Of a DNA stretch of 64,000 bases, positions 49,235-57,490 are shown in pieces. The number at the start of each line of letters is the position of its first letter. The first letter of the stretch is position 1. This DNA comes from Streptomyces venezuelae (GTDB taxonomy: Bacteria > Actinomycetota > Actinomycetes > Streptomycetales > Streptomycetaceae), in NCBI RefSeq assembly GCF_008642375.1, contig NZ_CP029194.1, positions 1,302,001 to 1,366,000 on the forward strand, written 5' to 3'. The notes under the pieces were generated by a model, which saw nothing but the letters and a program-made list of their open reading frames with translations, was not told the DNA's origin and made no database searches. The translations under genes were made by a program, and so were the position numbers.

Positions 49235-50959
49235 ATGATCCCCAGGATCCAGAAGCGCGGGCAGCGCACCCTCGGCCTCCTGTATTACCTGTACGGGCCG
49301 GGCAAGTACGAGGAGCACACCGACCCGCACCTGGTCGCTTCCTGGGACGACAACGCCCCCGACCCGGGGCGCCACGAGGCCGCCACCCTCAAGCAGCTCC
49401 AGCAGCTCTTGGACCAGCCCCTGGAGAACATCGATGCCTCCGAGCGACCGACGAGGCACGTGTGGCACCTGTCCATTCGTAACGCGGCCGAGGATCGGCT
49501 CCTCTCGGACGAGGAGTGGGGCTCCATCGCCCACCGCATGGTCGCCGCCGCCGGAATCGACGACCCCGGACGGGGCGGGGTGGGATGCCGATGGGCAGCG
49601 GTACGGCACGCCGATGATCACATCCATATCGTCGCCACCCTCGTCCGGGAGGACGGTTACAAGCCCGACCTCAACAACGACGCGTCCCGCGTCCAGGCCA
49701 CCGCCCGAGCCCTGGAGGTGGAGCTGGGGCTGCGCCGCCTCAACAAGGGCGACGGCACCGCCGCGCAGCGGCCCACCAGCGCAGAACGCCACAAGGCGGA
49801 GCGTCAGGGGCGCGAGCGCACCGCGCGGGAGGAACTACGCGAGACCGTGCGCCAATCGGTCGCCGGAGCGACGAGCGAGGCCGAGTTCTTCGACCGGCTG
49901 GCCTCCGCCGGCCTGCTGATCCGCAAGCGAATCGCCCCGTCCGGGGACCTGCTCGGGTACAAGGTCGCTCTCCCCGACGACCGCAACGCCCAAGACGAGC
50001 CGGTGTTCTACCCCGGTGCTCGGCTCGCGCCGGATCTGTCCCTGCCCCGCGTCCGTGAGCGCTGGGCCGCCGGTCCTCTCGGCCCCGAGCCCGCGAGCGC
50101 GGAGCCGTCGAAGAGCCCGGTGGCGAGCGGTCCGGCGTCGGCTCGCCGGCAGACAGCCTCGGCCGCCTGGCAGGCAATGCTGATCGTCGAAGGCGGAGAC
50201 GACACGGTCGCCGCCGCCCACATCGCGTCGGCCGGAGAGGTCCTCGACGCGCTCGCCAAGACCTCCGCCGCACACACCCGGAGCGAACTGTGCGAAGCAG
50301 CCTTCGCGTTCGAGCGCGCCTCCCGCTCGCACGTCCGGGCCGAACGCGGACACGACCGCGCCCTGCGACAAGCCGCCCGCGAGCTCGTCCACAGCGGCCC
50401 TGCCCTCGGTCGCGGGGAAGACGGTGCGACCACGGCGATGGCCATCGACATGCTGTTCTTCCTGATCACCGCCGCCGCTCACTGGCACGCGAGGAAGAAC
50501 CACACCCAACAGGCCGCCGCCGCACACCAGGCCGCCGCTCACCTGCGAGCCGCATACGAGGCCGCAGCCACCCAGCCCCTCGGCGCGCTCTACCAGCGCG
50601 GCCGGCATCTCGCCCATCCCGTGCGACAGCGACAGGCGACGCTGCTGCGCAAGACGCTGCCGGAACTGGCCGAACAGATCCTCTCCGAGCCCGGCTGGTA
50701 CGCGCTCGCCGCCACGCTCAACGACGCCGAGGCCGTAGGCCACGACCGGGCCTCCTTGCTCACCGAGGCCGCGGGGCGGCGGGAGCTGACGAGCGCGGAA
50801 TCGGTCAGCGACGTGCTCGTGTGGCGCCTGCGCCGCTCCGCGGACCTGCCGGCCGACACCACCGACCAGGTGCCGGCCGGTCACGCCGAGGGGACGTCAG
50901 CGCACCGTACGAAGGGATCGGCGCGCGGCCCGTCGGGAGCTCCGCGCCGCAAGAAATGA
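49235..50959 (+). CDS. Relaxase/mobilization nuclease
   Basis: A 574-residue relaxase. The early tyrosine-bearing segment LLYYLYGPGKYEEH (15-28) is followed by a strand (RHVWHLSIRNA) and the three-histidine metal motif RHADDHIHIV (His125, His129, His131). The C-terminal half is helical and basic. It nicks one strand at oriT and stays bound to the 5' end. No type IV coupling protein or FtsK-like TraB is in the window, so transfer would rely on a helper element. The ATG lies 15 bases after mobC; the stop overlaps a possible ATG of the next gene. Confidence 0.88.
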   Translation: MIPRIQKRGQRTLGLLYYLYGPGKYEEHTDPHLVASWDDNAPDPGRHEAATLKQLQQLLDQPLENIDASERPTRHVWHLSIRNAAEDRLLSDEEWGSIAHRMVAAAGIDDPGRGGVGCRWAAVRHADDHIHIVATLVREDGYKPDLNNDASRVQATARALEVELGLRRLNKGDGTAAQRPTSAERHKAERQGRERTAREELRETVRQSVAGATSEAEFFDRLASAGLLIRKRIAPSGDLLGYKVALPDDRNAQDEPVFYPGARLAPDLSLPRVRERWAAGPLGPEPASAEPSKSPVASGPASARRQTASAAWQAMLIVEGGDDTVAAAHIASAGEVLDALAKTSAAHTRSELCEAAFAFERASRSHVRAERGHDRALRQAARELVHSGPALGRGEDGATTAMAIDMLFFLITAAAHWHARKNHTQQAAAAHQAAAHLRAAYEAAATQPLGALYQRGRHLAHPVRQRQATLLRKTLPELAEQILSEPGWYALAATLNDAEAVGHDRASLLTEAAGRRELTSAESVSDVLVWRLRRSADLPADTTDQVPAGHAEGTSAHRTKGSARGPSGAPRRKK

Positions 50960-51042
50960 CTATCGACTCTGTGAATAGAACCTGGTCAGGGGCTTGTGGC
51001 ACGGTCATGATGCCTGCAGGACGAGACGAGGGAGGATCACGG

Positions 51043-51501
51043 GTGTTTCACCGGATGCGCCGGCGCCGCACGGAGCAGGAGATCACCGCGATACAGCGGC
51101 AGCAGGCAGGAATCGCGGCGTGGTTGGCCGTCCAGGTGCCGCCCGTCGGCTCCTCCCAGCTGACCGCGGCCTGCACGGGCCCGGTCACCGGCCCGACGGC
51201 CACGGCGGACGACTTCCTGCCGGCGGACCTCCGGGTGCCCAGCCACGATCAGCTCGACGGCCGCATGATGCCCCGGCCTCACCCCCTCGTCATCGAGGAT
51301 GAGGTCGTCGCCTGCGCAGAGTGCGGGGAGTACCGGGACTGGCTCATCCTCTCCACCCACGACGAGATCTGGCTGCGCTGCCGTGCCGGACACCAGCAGG
51401 TCGAGCCTCGCCTCGACACCGCCTGGTACAACCGCGCAGCCGGCCCCGCGGACGCGACGCACGCCACGTTCGAGGACTGCCTGCGGCACCTCGGCCACTG
51501 A
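51043..51501 (+). CDS. Hypothetical protein with a Cys-rich motif
   Basis: A 152-residue protein: basic N-terminus (FHRMRRRRTEQEITAIQRQQ), then VVACAECGEYRDWLILSTHD and LRCRAGHQQVEPRLDTAWYN. Cys-x2-Cys and Cys-x3-His could form a zinc ribbon. GGAGG lies seven bases before GTG 51043, better than the upstream ATG that overlaps the relaxase stop. It is probably the last gene of the mobilization operon. Function unknown. Confidence 0.55.
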   Translation: MFHRMRRRRTEQEITAIQRQQAGIAAWLAVQVPPVGSSQLTAACTGPVTGPTATADDFLPADLRVPSHDQLDGRMMPRPHPLVIEDEVVACAECGEYRDWLILSTHDEIWLRCRAGHQQVEPRLDTAWYNRAAGPADATHATFEDCLRHLGH

Positions 51502-51575
51502 CCTCTTTCCCTTCGACCCCACCGGGCCCGCTGGCCCGCACTGTTCGACCTGTCACCGACAACACAGGGGTCCCC

Positions 51576-52262
51576 ATGCGCGTTCGCGTCGTCTCCATCC
51601 TCGGCCTCACGGCCATCACCGTCCTCTCGACGCCCGCCTGCTCCAGCAGCTCCCACAACCCCACGGCGTCTCCCTCCGCCACCGTCGCTCCCATCGGTGC
51701 GCGGGCCAGCGGCGAGGCACCGCTGCCCTCGGCGGCGCTGGAGCCGCTCCTGCTCGACGAAGGCGACCTCGGCAGCGACTACACCCGCAAGAGCGAGCAG
51801 CCCAGCCGCTACGACGACGTGACCGTCCTGGGCTGCTCGGCCCTCGACGAACTCGGCGGCATGGCCGCCACCGGCGGCTGGCTCGCCCTCCCCCACAAGG
51901 CGAAGGCGTCCTTCACCTACGCAGGCGGCGGCTCGGAAGTGTCCGAGGAGCTGTACAGCGACTCGGCCGACAAGCTGTCGGACAGCGTCGGCCGGATCTT
52001 CGACGCCATGACCGGCTGCCCCGAGTACCAGGTCCTCACCGGCAGCACCGCCGTCGACATCACGACGCAGATCGCGACAGCGCCCCGGTTCGGCGACGAG
52101 CGGTGGAGCCAGCTCCTGACCTTCTCCGCCGGCGGACGGGACTCGGTCGTCAAGCAGACCGCGATCCGCACCGGGACCGTCTTGGTGGTCGTCTCCGGCT
52201 CGCCGGCCCTCGTCGACCGACACGTCAGCAAGGCGCTTTCCAAGGTGACATCCGCCCGCTGA
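51576..52262 (+). CDS. Predicted lipoprotein
   Basis: A 228-residue secreted protein. The signal peptide is VRVVSILGLTAITVLSTPAC with an atypical lipobox at Cys22, then a Ser/Pro-rich linker. The mature part (LLLDEGDLGSDYTRKSEQPS, then CSALDELGG and CPEYQVLTG) contains two cysteines probably in a disulfide. It resembles the PknH-sensor/LppX-like small actinobacterial lipoproteins only in general build. No operon partner is clear. Confidence 0.65.
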   Translation: MRVRVVSILGLTAITVLSTPACSSSSHNPTASPSATVAPIGARASGEAPLPSAALEPLLLDEGDLGSDYTRKSEQPSRYDDVTVLGCSALDELGGMAATGGWLALPHKAKASFTYAGGGSEVSEELYSDSADKLSDSVGRIFDAMTGCPEYQVLTGSTAVDITTQIATAPRFGDERWSQLLTFSAGGRDSVVKQTAIRTGTVLVVVSGSPALVDRHVSKALSKVTSAR

Positions 52263-52428
52263 CGTTCGCTCTCCGTACAACGTTGCCCTCCGCCAGAGGG
52301 CGAATTCCAGGGGTCGTCGGTACATCGCAGTTGATCTGGCCGTACAGCGAGCGGCCTGGATGGGGCTCAGCGGGTCTTCGGGAGTGGCGGAAGACTATGG
52401 GCGCGAAGTGCCAGATCGTGAACATGAA

Positions 52429-52461
52429 AGAGCGGGCCCCGGTGTGATGCCGGGGCCCGCT
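52429..52461. terminator. 13-bp hairpin between lipoprotein and CDF genes
   Basis: GAGCGGGCCCCGG and CCGGGGCCCGCTC form a perfect stem around the seven-base loop TGTGATG. It lies 15 bases from the 3' end of the CDF transporter gene (minus) and 167 bases after the lipoprotein gene (plus), and fits a shared terminator. Confidence 0.8.
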
Positions 52462-52476
52462 CCGCGTTGTCAGCGG

Positions 52477-53202
52477 TCAGTTGCAGCAGTCGCAGCCAGG
52501 ACGGCAACCGCAGGCGTCCACTTCGGCATCGGCCGACGACGGGGCCAGGGTGGTGGACGTGGGCGCGCAGCAGCCCTTCCCCTGCCAGGCGTCGCGGCCT
52601 TCCTTCATGGCGATGGCGGCGATGACGAGGGCGGCGATGGGGTCGGCCCAGGACCAGCCGAGGGTGGCGTTGAGCACCAGGCCGAGCAGGAGCACGGCCG
52701 AGAGGTAGGTGCACAGCAGGGTCTGCTTGGAATCGGCGACCGCGGAGGCGGAGCCGAGTTCGCGGCCCGCGCGACGCTGGGCGGCGGACAGGAAGGGCAT
52801 GATCGCGAGCGAGAGGGCAGCGATGACGATGCCGGGGATGGAGCGTTCGGCCTCGCCGGTGCCGGTCAGCGCGCGAACGGCGTCGAAGGAGACGTACGCG
52901 GCGAGCGCGAAGAAGGAGACAGCGATGATCCGCAGGGTGCGGTGCTCGCGTGCCTCCCGGACGGCGTGGTCACGGGCGGAGAACTGCCAGGCGACGGCGG
53001 CAGCGGAGGAGACCTCGATGATGGAGTCGAGGCCGAAGCCGATCAGGGCGGTGGAGGAGGCGATCGTGCCGGCGGTGAGGGCGACGATCGCCTCGATGAC
53101 GTTGTAGGTGATCGTGGCCGCGACCAGCAGGCGTATGCGTCGGGTGAGTGCGTCGCGGCGGGCCGGGGAGGGACCGAGGGATATCGATATCTCGGCGGTC
53201 AT
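52477..53202 (-). CDS. CDF-family metal efflux transporter with Cys-rich tail
   Basis: A 241-residue protein. Membrane helices carry the CDF metal-site motifs GFGLDSIIEV and VADSKQTLLC. In classical CDF proteins the sites are His/Asp pairs; here Asp, Ser and Cys replace some ligands. The C-terminal tail (KGCCAPTSTT, then DACGCRPGCDCCN) has eight cysteines, suited to soft metals such as Cd, Pb or Zn. It lacks the long cytoplasmic domain of canonical CDFs. The ATG is two bases after the cmtR-like stop, so both are on one transcript and metal-inducible. Confidence 0.82.
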   Translation of the reverse strand: MTAEISISLGPSPARRDALTRRIRLLVAATITYNVIEAIVALTAGTIASSTALIGFGLDSIIEVSSAAAVAWQFSARDHAVREAREHRTLRIIAVSFFALAAYVSFDAVRALTGTGEAERSIPGIVIAALSLAIMPFLSAAQRRAGRELGSASAVADSKQTLLCTYLSAVLLLGLVLNATLGWSWADPIAALVIAAIAMKEGRDAWQGKGCCAPTSTTLAPSSADAEVDACGCRPGCDCCN

Positions 53203-53204
53203 GG

Positions 53205-53540
53205 TCAGCAGCAACCCTTCTCGTCGGCATCGATGCAGGTCCGATCGGTCTCCACGGCCACCACGGCGGTGCGCAGGTCGTCCAGCGCGTGGCCGAGGCG
53301 TTCGTCCGCGAGCTCGTAAAGGGTGCGGCGGCCGTTGGGCACGGTAACGACCAGACCACAGTCACGAAGGCATGCCAGGTGGTTCGACAGACGGGTCCGA
53401 GAGACGCCGAGAGCGTCAGCGAGGTCGGACGGGTAGGCAGGGGCATCGCGCAGGATGAGCAGGATGCGGCAACGGATTGGGTCGGCGAGCGCGCGGCCGA
53501 ACCGGGCCAGCACCTCGATGTCGGAGGCAACAGTCAGCAC
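53205..53540 (-). CDS. cmtR: CmtR-like ArsR-family Cd/Pb sensor
   Basis: A 111-residue winged-helix repressor. With the start at GTG 53540 the metal ligands fall at Cys57 and Cys61 (LACLRDCGL in the recognition helix) and Cys102 (RTCID), the positions used by Mycobacterium tuberculosis CmtR. The flanking sequence (LARFGRALADPIRCRILLIL) also follows CmtR closely. A further CC ends the protein and is absent from the classical form. It should repress its own operon with the CDF pump and release DNA on binding Cd(II) or Pb(II). No ribosome site is clear, so it may be leaderless. Confidence 0.88.
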   Translation of the reverse strand: MLTVASDIEVLARFGRALADPIRCRILLILRDAPAYPSDLADALGVSRTRLSNHLACLRDCGLVVTVPNGRRTLYELADERLGHALDDLRTAVVAVETDRTCIDADEKGCC

Positions 53541-53561
53541 ACCATGACAGTACACAGGAAT

Positions 53562-53571
53562 CTGAATTCAG
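53562..53571. promoter_or_regulatory. Candidate CmtR operator
   Basis: CTGAATTCAG is a perfect palindrome 22 bases upstream of the cmtR start, inside a longer imperfect repeat region (about 53556-53580). Its place in the promoter fits an ArsR-family operator, but the match to known CmtR sites is not established. Confidence 0.4.
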
Positions 53572-53639
53572 GGAATCCTGGATTGGTGATGGTGCGACGC
53601 ACCTCGTACCTGGAGGCGCGGAGCCCACCGTTCTGTCGG

Positions 53640-53795
53640 CCACGCCGCGAGCGGTCTGGACAGCGCTCGGTAAGGACTCCAACCGAGCGTCTTCCGCAGC
53701 CGGCCGTTGCGCTCGTTGGCGACCGCGGCGAGCTGTTCGCGGGTCTGGCGGGGACAGGTCGGTGCGATCGGGGAGGTACGAGCCCGGCTCCCTGA
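53640..53795 (-). pseudogene. IS30-family transposase C-terminal remnant
   Basis: The minus strand reads YLPDRTDLS, then after a frame change REQLAAVANERNGRLRKTLG, matching the last part of IS30-family transposases (YFPKGTDLS, then AVAAELNNRPRKTLGW). The rest of the gene, including the DDE core, is absent. It is a short, frameshifted scar between the cmtR promoter and the DUF317 genes. Confidence 0.65.
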
Positions 53796-53830
53796 ATTGG
53801 GAGTCCGGGCTTCGTTCCATGTGGAAGCGT

Positions 53831-54652
53831 TCAGCCCGCCGGCGCGCGCAGGAGCCTGTCCTGGGTGCTTTCGGGGAGCACGCCGCGCAGGACTGGTGCG
53901 GTGGAGCTGAGCGAGGCGGCGAAGCGCGCGACGAGGTCGTGCGGCACGCTGGCGCTGAAGGACGCGGCCCACAGGCAGGTCTCCCCAAGGGCGGGTTCCG
54001 CCCACGCCTGCCATCCGGCCGGACCGGCGACGTCGGCCCCAGCAGTCAGGGCCCGCGGGTCGGCGTCCTGGATGAGGGGCGGAACCTCGCCGAGGCTGAG
54101 GTGCGAGGTGAAGGTGGGGTCCGTCGCCCCTGCGTCGGGCTGGTCGATGTCACGAAGCCAGCCATGCGCCGTGACAGCGTCGAGGACCAGGTCGGGCCCG
54201 GTGAACGCGGTGGCGGTTGCTTCTCGGGCGTCGAGCGCGACGAGGAATTCTGCCAGGACTTCGCCCGGGACGTCGGTGGTGAAATAGGCCGACCACTGCG
54301 CGAGCGGACTGTCGGTGTCCGCGCGGGCGGACACCTGCCAGGCGACCGGAAGCTCGCCCAGGTGGAACGGCTCGTCCGGCAGGGCCCATTGGGCCCACCG
54401 GAGGGTGTCGGGGCTGATGTGAAGGACGGTGCTGCGCAGGACCTGCCGGTCCTCCGGTGCCTCGTCCGGCTCCTGGCGTCCGCGAACGATCGCGAGGCTC
54501 GTCCAGCCGAGGGCGGCGAGCGTGTCCGCGACGGTGTCGTAGAGACGACCGTCGTCACCGGCCAAGTGGCGAGGGCCGACCCAGTAGCGGGTCTGGGCGC
54601 TGCCAGGGGTTGATGAATCGAGCGGGGAGTTGCGGTTCAGGGGCGCCTCCAA
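53831..54652 (-). CDS. DUF317-family protein
   Basis: A 273-residue protein with the DUF317 pattern repeated: RYWVGPRHLAGDDGRLYDTV at the start, WSAYFTTDVPGEVLAEFLVA in the middle and CLWAASFSASVPHDLVARFA near the end. DUF317 proteins are abundant in Streptomyces accessory regions and plasmids; their function is not known. No ATG or GTG is found; the frame opens at TTG 54652, and a CTG follows a GGAGG a few bases later, so the start is uncertain. It is the last of three minus-strand genes. Confidence 0.75.
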   Translation of the reverse strand: MEAPLNRNSPLDSSTPGSAQTRYWVGPRHLAGDDGRLYDTVADTLAALGWTSLAIVRGRQEPDEAPEDRQVLRSTVLHISPDTLRWAQWALPDEPFHLGELPVAWQVSARADTDSPLAQWSAYFTTDVPGEVLAEFLVALDAREATATAFTGPDLVLDAVTAHGWLRDIDQPDAGATDPTFTSHLSLGEVPPLIQDADPRALTAGADVAGPAGWQAWAEPALGETCLWAASFSASVPHDLVARFAASLSSTAPVLRGVLPESTQDRLLRAPAG

Positions 54653-54667
54653 GGGCTGTGTACGGGG

Positions 54668-54967
54668 CTACTGCCCGCCGGACCGGCAAGCAGAACGGCG
54701 GGGGCGACGCGGGGGCGCCAGTACGGGTGCCTGCCAGGTGAGAGCGACGGCCACCTCGGGCGGGAGAGGACCCAACTGGCTACTCTCGTCCCGCCCCTCG
54801 GCCAGGTAGACGACGGGCTTCTCCTGCTCGTCCAGGGCCTCGACGATCCGCGATACCCGGTGGGCCATGGGGAAGAAGGGGTTCATCGCCAGCAGCAACG
54901 GCGCGCTGTGATCACACGCGGAAAGGCGATTGATGAGGTCGCCGACGGTCATCTCCGGTCGCTCCAC
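54668..54967 (-). CDS. Small hypothetical protein between DUF317 genes
   Basis: A 99-residue protein. The core is TVGDLINRLSACDHSAPLLL, AMNPFFPMAHRV and VVYLAEGRDESSQLG, a mixed alpha/beta pattern common to Streptomyces plasmid genes next to DUF317. AAGGAG lies nine bases before GTG 54967. The tail is Arg-rich. Function unknown. Confidence 0.65.
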   Translation of the reverse strand: MERPEMTVGDLINRLSACDHSAPLLLAMNPFFPMAHRVSRIVEALDEQEKPVVYLAEGRDESSQLGPLPPEVAVALTWQAPVLAPPRRPRRSACRSGGQ

Positions 54968-55052
54968 GGGGGAAGTCTCCTTGAGCTCAGGGGCGTCTTG
55001 GGGAAGGCGGACTCTCGAACCGCCTGATGTGCGGGGGACTCGAGGCTCACGC

Positions 55053-55406
55053 TCACAGAGGCCGGGACGTCTCCAGCACACGAGCCACAGCGGCGGCGAC
55101 AACGTCGGCCGGCGTCTGGGTGTCGAAGGCGATGCTGTAACCGGGGACCTTGGCGGTTCCGGTGACGGCGATCTTCCATCCCTCCCCATCGGTACCGGGG
55201 CGACCGAGCGGATACCAGCCGAGGTAGAAGCGTCCGTCCTTCGAGCTGACGTGCACATCGGCCCGGTCGTCCACGACCACGTGAAAGTCGGCCGCGGAGA
55301 ATTGGTCCATCACGAACATGGGCTGGCCCGGGCCGAGCTGCCACTCGCGCAGTCGCAGGGCCTGGATGGTGGTGGAGAATCCGGGGCTCACAGGAGCCGC
55401 GGTCAT
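55053..55406 (-). CDS. Short DUF317-like protein
   Basis: A 117-residue single-domain protein: FVMDQFSAADFHVVVDDRAD, GRFYLGWYPLGRPGTDGEGW and a closing helix PADVVAAAVARVLETS, the DUF317 half-domain pattern. GTGAAGG precedes the ATG. It leads the three-gene minus-strand group. Function unknown. Confidence 0.7.
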   Translation of the reverse strand: MTAAPVSPGFSTTIQALRLREWQLGPGQPMFVMDQFSAADFHVVVDDRADVHVSSKDGRFYLGWYPLGRPGTDGEGWKIAVTGTAKVPGYSIAFDTQTPADVVAAAVARVLETSRPL

Positions 55407-55904
55407 GGGCCTTCACCTCACTGACCTGTGGGTTTTCCGGGAAGGTCGTCTACGTTGACATGCCCCTGCACCCGTTGGCCAGTCTTTCCTGGATCCTTCC
55501 TGTCTGCCCCAGGCGAACAGGATCCGTACGTGGCCCTGTGGGTTCCCAACCTCACCTCCCTTCCCATCGGCGATGTCCACCGGGTGGCCAGTTGGACAAC
55601 GGGATGGGATTCACGCGTCACGAGCGCACGAGGCGGGGGACGGCGTCCCCGACTTCCTTCTCTCGACGTTCCCGTCTTCGCCCCCTTGGCGCGGACGCGT
55701 GTACCGGCTTGCGCGTCGGCGGTGCCCGTTCGCCTGCCGCATCGGCAGATGCACTGACCCGTTCACGCCGCGCGGTCGCGGCAGCCACCGCCGGGGCAGC
55801 CGTGCCGACACACCGGTGCCACGAGCTTGGCAGGTGGGCGACTCAACCTGGTAGATCGACTTCGCATGCCCCTCGCCAGACTTCCGCCATCGAGGGCACC
55901 CGGA
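55407..55904. other. Gene-free stretch between divergent operons
   Basis: About 500 bases holding the promoter of the DUF317 group (left) and leading to the copper operator (right). Several open frames cross it but none shows a recognisable protein or ribosome site. Nothing else is seen. Confidence 0.4.
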
Positions 55905-55921
55905 ATACCCCCGGGGGGTAT
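55905..55921 (+). promoter_or_regulatory. CsoR-type copper operator
   Basis: ATACCCCCGGGGGGTAT is a near-perfect palindrome of the TACCCC/GGGGTA class bound by CsoR, the Cu(I)-responsive repressor of actinobacteria. It lies 63 bases upstream of the ATG at 55985, a suitable promoter position. CsoR is not encoded in the window, so a chromosomal copy would act here. Confidence 0.75.
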
Positions 55922-55984
55922 ATGGTTCTGATCAACGTCCTGAACGGACAACACCAGAAGGCGCATCACACCAGTGGAGATGCC

Positions 55985-56845
55985 ATGAGGAATCACGCCA
56001 GCCACGACCAGACCAACCACGGAGTCCACAGCGGCCACGTTGGCCACGGCGGAGCCCAGCCCGGTGGGCTGTCGGTCTCCGAGAACGGGTACACCCTCGA
56101 GATCGACTCGACGATCCTCACCGCCGGCGTGCAGCCGGTCAGCTTCCGGGTGATCGGCCCCGACGGGCAGGCAGCGACGGAGTTCACCCCTGAGCACGAG
56201 AAGGAACTGCACTTCATCGCCGTCCGGCGTGACACGACCGGGTTCCAGCACGTGCACCCGGTGAGGGACGAGAAGGGAACTTGGAGCACCGAACTGGCCC
56301 TGGAGCCGGGCGACTGGAAGTTCTTCGCCGACATCCACCCGGCCGGCCACGACGGGACCATGACGCTGGGGATCGACGTCGCGGTCGCCGGACCGTACGA
56401 CCCGCGGCCACTCCCCGAGCCCACGGGGATCGCGCAGATCGGCGAGTACACGGTCGCACTCGACGGCGAGCTCGTGCCCGGCGAGGCGAGGGCGTTGACC
56501 CTCACAGTCAGCAGGAACGGCAGCCCCGTCACCGACCTGCAGCCCTACCTGGCCGCGTACGGACACCTGGTGGCCCTGCGGGTCGGAGACCTGGGCTACC
56601 TCCACGTCCACCCGGAGGGCGAACCCGGTGACGGCACCACCACACCGGGGCCCGAGATCGCCTTCATGGCCGTCGCGCCGTCGGCCGGCACCTACCGCCT
56701 GTACCTGGACTTCCAGCACAACGACGTCGTCCGGACAGCCGAGTTCACGGTGCGGACCGCCACGGCCGCTCCCCACTTGGACGCGACAGCCCCGGCCGCA
56801 CCCGAGCACAGCGGCCACCACCACGGCCACCACGCACACCACTGA
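55985..56845 (+). CDS. His-rich copper-associated protein with two HVHP repeats
   Basis: A 286-residue protein. Both termini are His-rich (NHASHDQTNHGVHSGHVGHG; HHHGHHAHH). Between them are two related beta domains, each closing with a HVHP motif: FQHVHP at 87-92 and YLHVHP at 205-210. The second domain has a GEARALTLTVSRNGSPVTDL strand pattern like FixH/YtkA-type domains. GGAG precedes ATG 55985; longer frames run through the operator and are excluded. There is no signal peptide, so copper binding in the cytoplasm or non-classical export are both possible. Control by CsoR supports a copper role; the family is not named. Confidence 0.65.
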   Translation: MRNHASHDQTNHGVHSGHVGHGGAQPGGLSVSENGYTLEIDSTILTAGVQPVSFRVIGPDGQAATEFTPEHEKELHFIAVRRDTTGFQHVHPVRDEKGTWSTELALEPGDWKFFADIHPAGHDGTMTLGIDVAVAGPYDPRPLPEPTGIAQIGEYTVALDGELVPGEARALTLTVSRNGSPVTDLQPYLAAYGHLVALRVGDLGYLHVHPEGEPGDGTTTPGPEIAFMAVAPSAGTYRLYLDFQHNDVVRTAEFTVRTATAAPHLDATAPAAPEHSGHHHGHHAHH

Positions 56846-56878
56846 CCGCATGAACACAGCCACATCGGAAGGAGCGTC

Positions 56879-57409
56879 ATGCCCCGCCTGACCCGACTCA
56901 CGCCCGACACGGCCGTCGGCGCCTCGCGCGACCTCCTCGCCGACCTGGTCACCCGCCATGGCCAGATCGGCGACATGGTCTCCACGATGGCGCACTCACC
57001 GGCCGTGCTGGGCGGATACCTCCAGCTCAGCAGGGCCATGGGACGAGCCAAACTCGACCGCAAAATCAGCGAACGGATCTCGATCGCCGTCCAGGCACTC
57101 CAGGGCTGCGGGCTCTGCCTCGACGCGCACGTCAGTGCAGCCCGCTCCATGGGAGTGGACGAGGAAGAGATCGAGCGCGCCCACGCGGGCACCTCGGCCG
57201 ATCCCGCGATCGCGGCGATCATCACCCTCGCCCTCCAGGTCTATCGCGAGCCGACGTCGATCACCGACGAACAGGTCAGCGCGCTGCGTGAGCACGGCTA
57301 CAGCGACCGCGCGATAGCCGATGTCGTCGGCGTCGTCTCGCTCAACATCCTCACCGGCGCCTTCAACCTGCTCGCCGGCCTCACACCGGGGAGCGACACC
57401 GGTGCGTAG
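56879..57409 (+). CDS. AhpD-like/carboxymuconolactone decarboxylase-family protein
   Basis: A 176-residue all-helical protein with the redox motif SERISIAVQALQGCGLCLDA, giving Glu65, Cys77, Cys80 and His84, the set required by AhpD-type peroxidase partners. Other helices match alkylhydroperoxidase proteins (SDRAIADVVGVVSLNILTGA). AAGGAG precedes the ATG. It starts 33 bases after the copper protein, so it is probably in the CsoR-controlled operon and may handle oxidative damage from copper. Confidence 0.85.
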   Translation: MPRLTRLTPDTAVGASRDLLADLVTRHGQIGDMVSTMAHSPAVLGGYLQLSRAMGRAKLDRKISERISIAVQALQGCGLCLDAHVSAARSMGVDEEEIERAHAGTSADPAIAAIITLALQVYREPTSITDEQVSALREHGYSDRAIADVVGVVSLNILTGAFNLLAGLTPGSDTGA

Positions 57410-57431
57410 AGACACCCCCGCCTGCACTCGC

Positions 57432-57463
57432 GGGGCACGGCCTCCACCCCAGGGCCGTGCCCC
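57432..57463 (+). terminator. 11-bp hairpin between AhpD-like and MFS genes
   Basis: GGGGCACGGCC and GGCCGTGCCCC form a perfect stem around ten bases. It follows the AhpD-like stop by 22 bases and precedes the MFS start by 27, so it may end or weaken transcription between them. Confidence 0.65.
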
Positions 57464-57490
57464 GCCGCATGGACACGGAAGGAACCCGCC

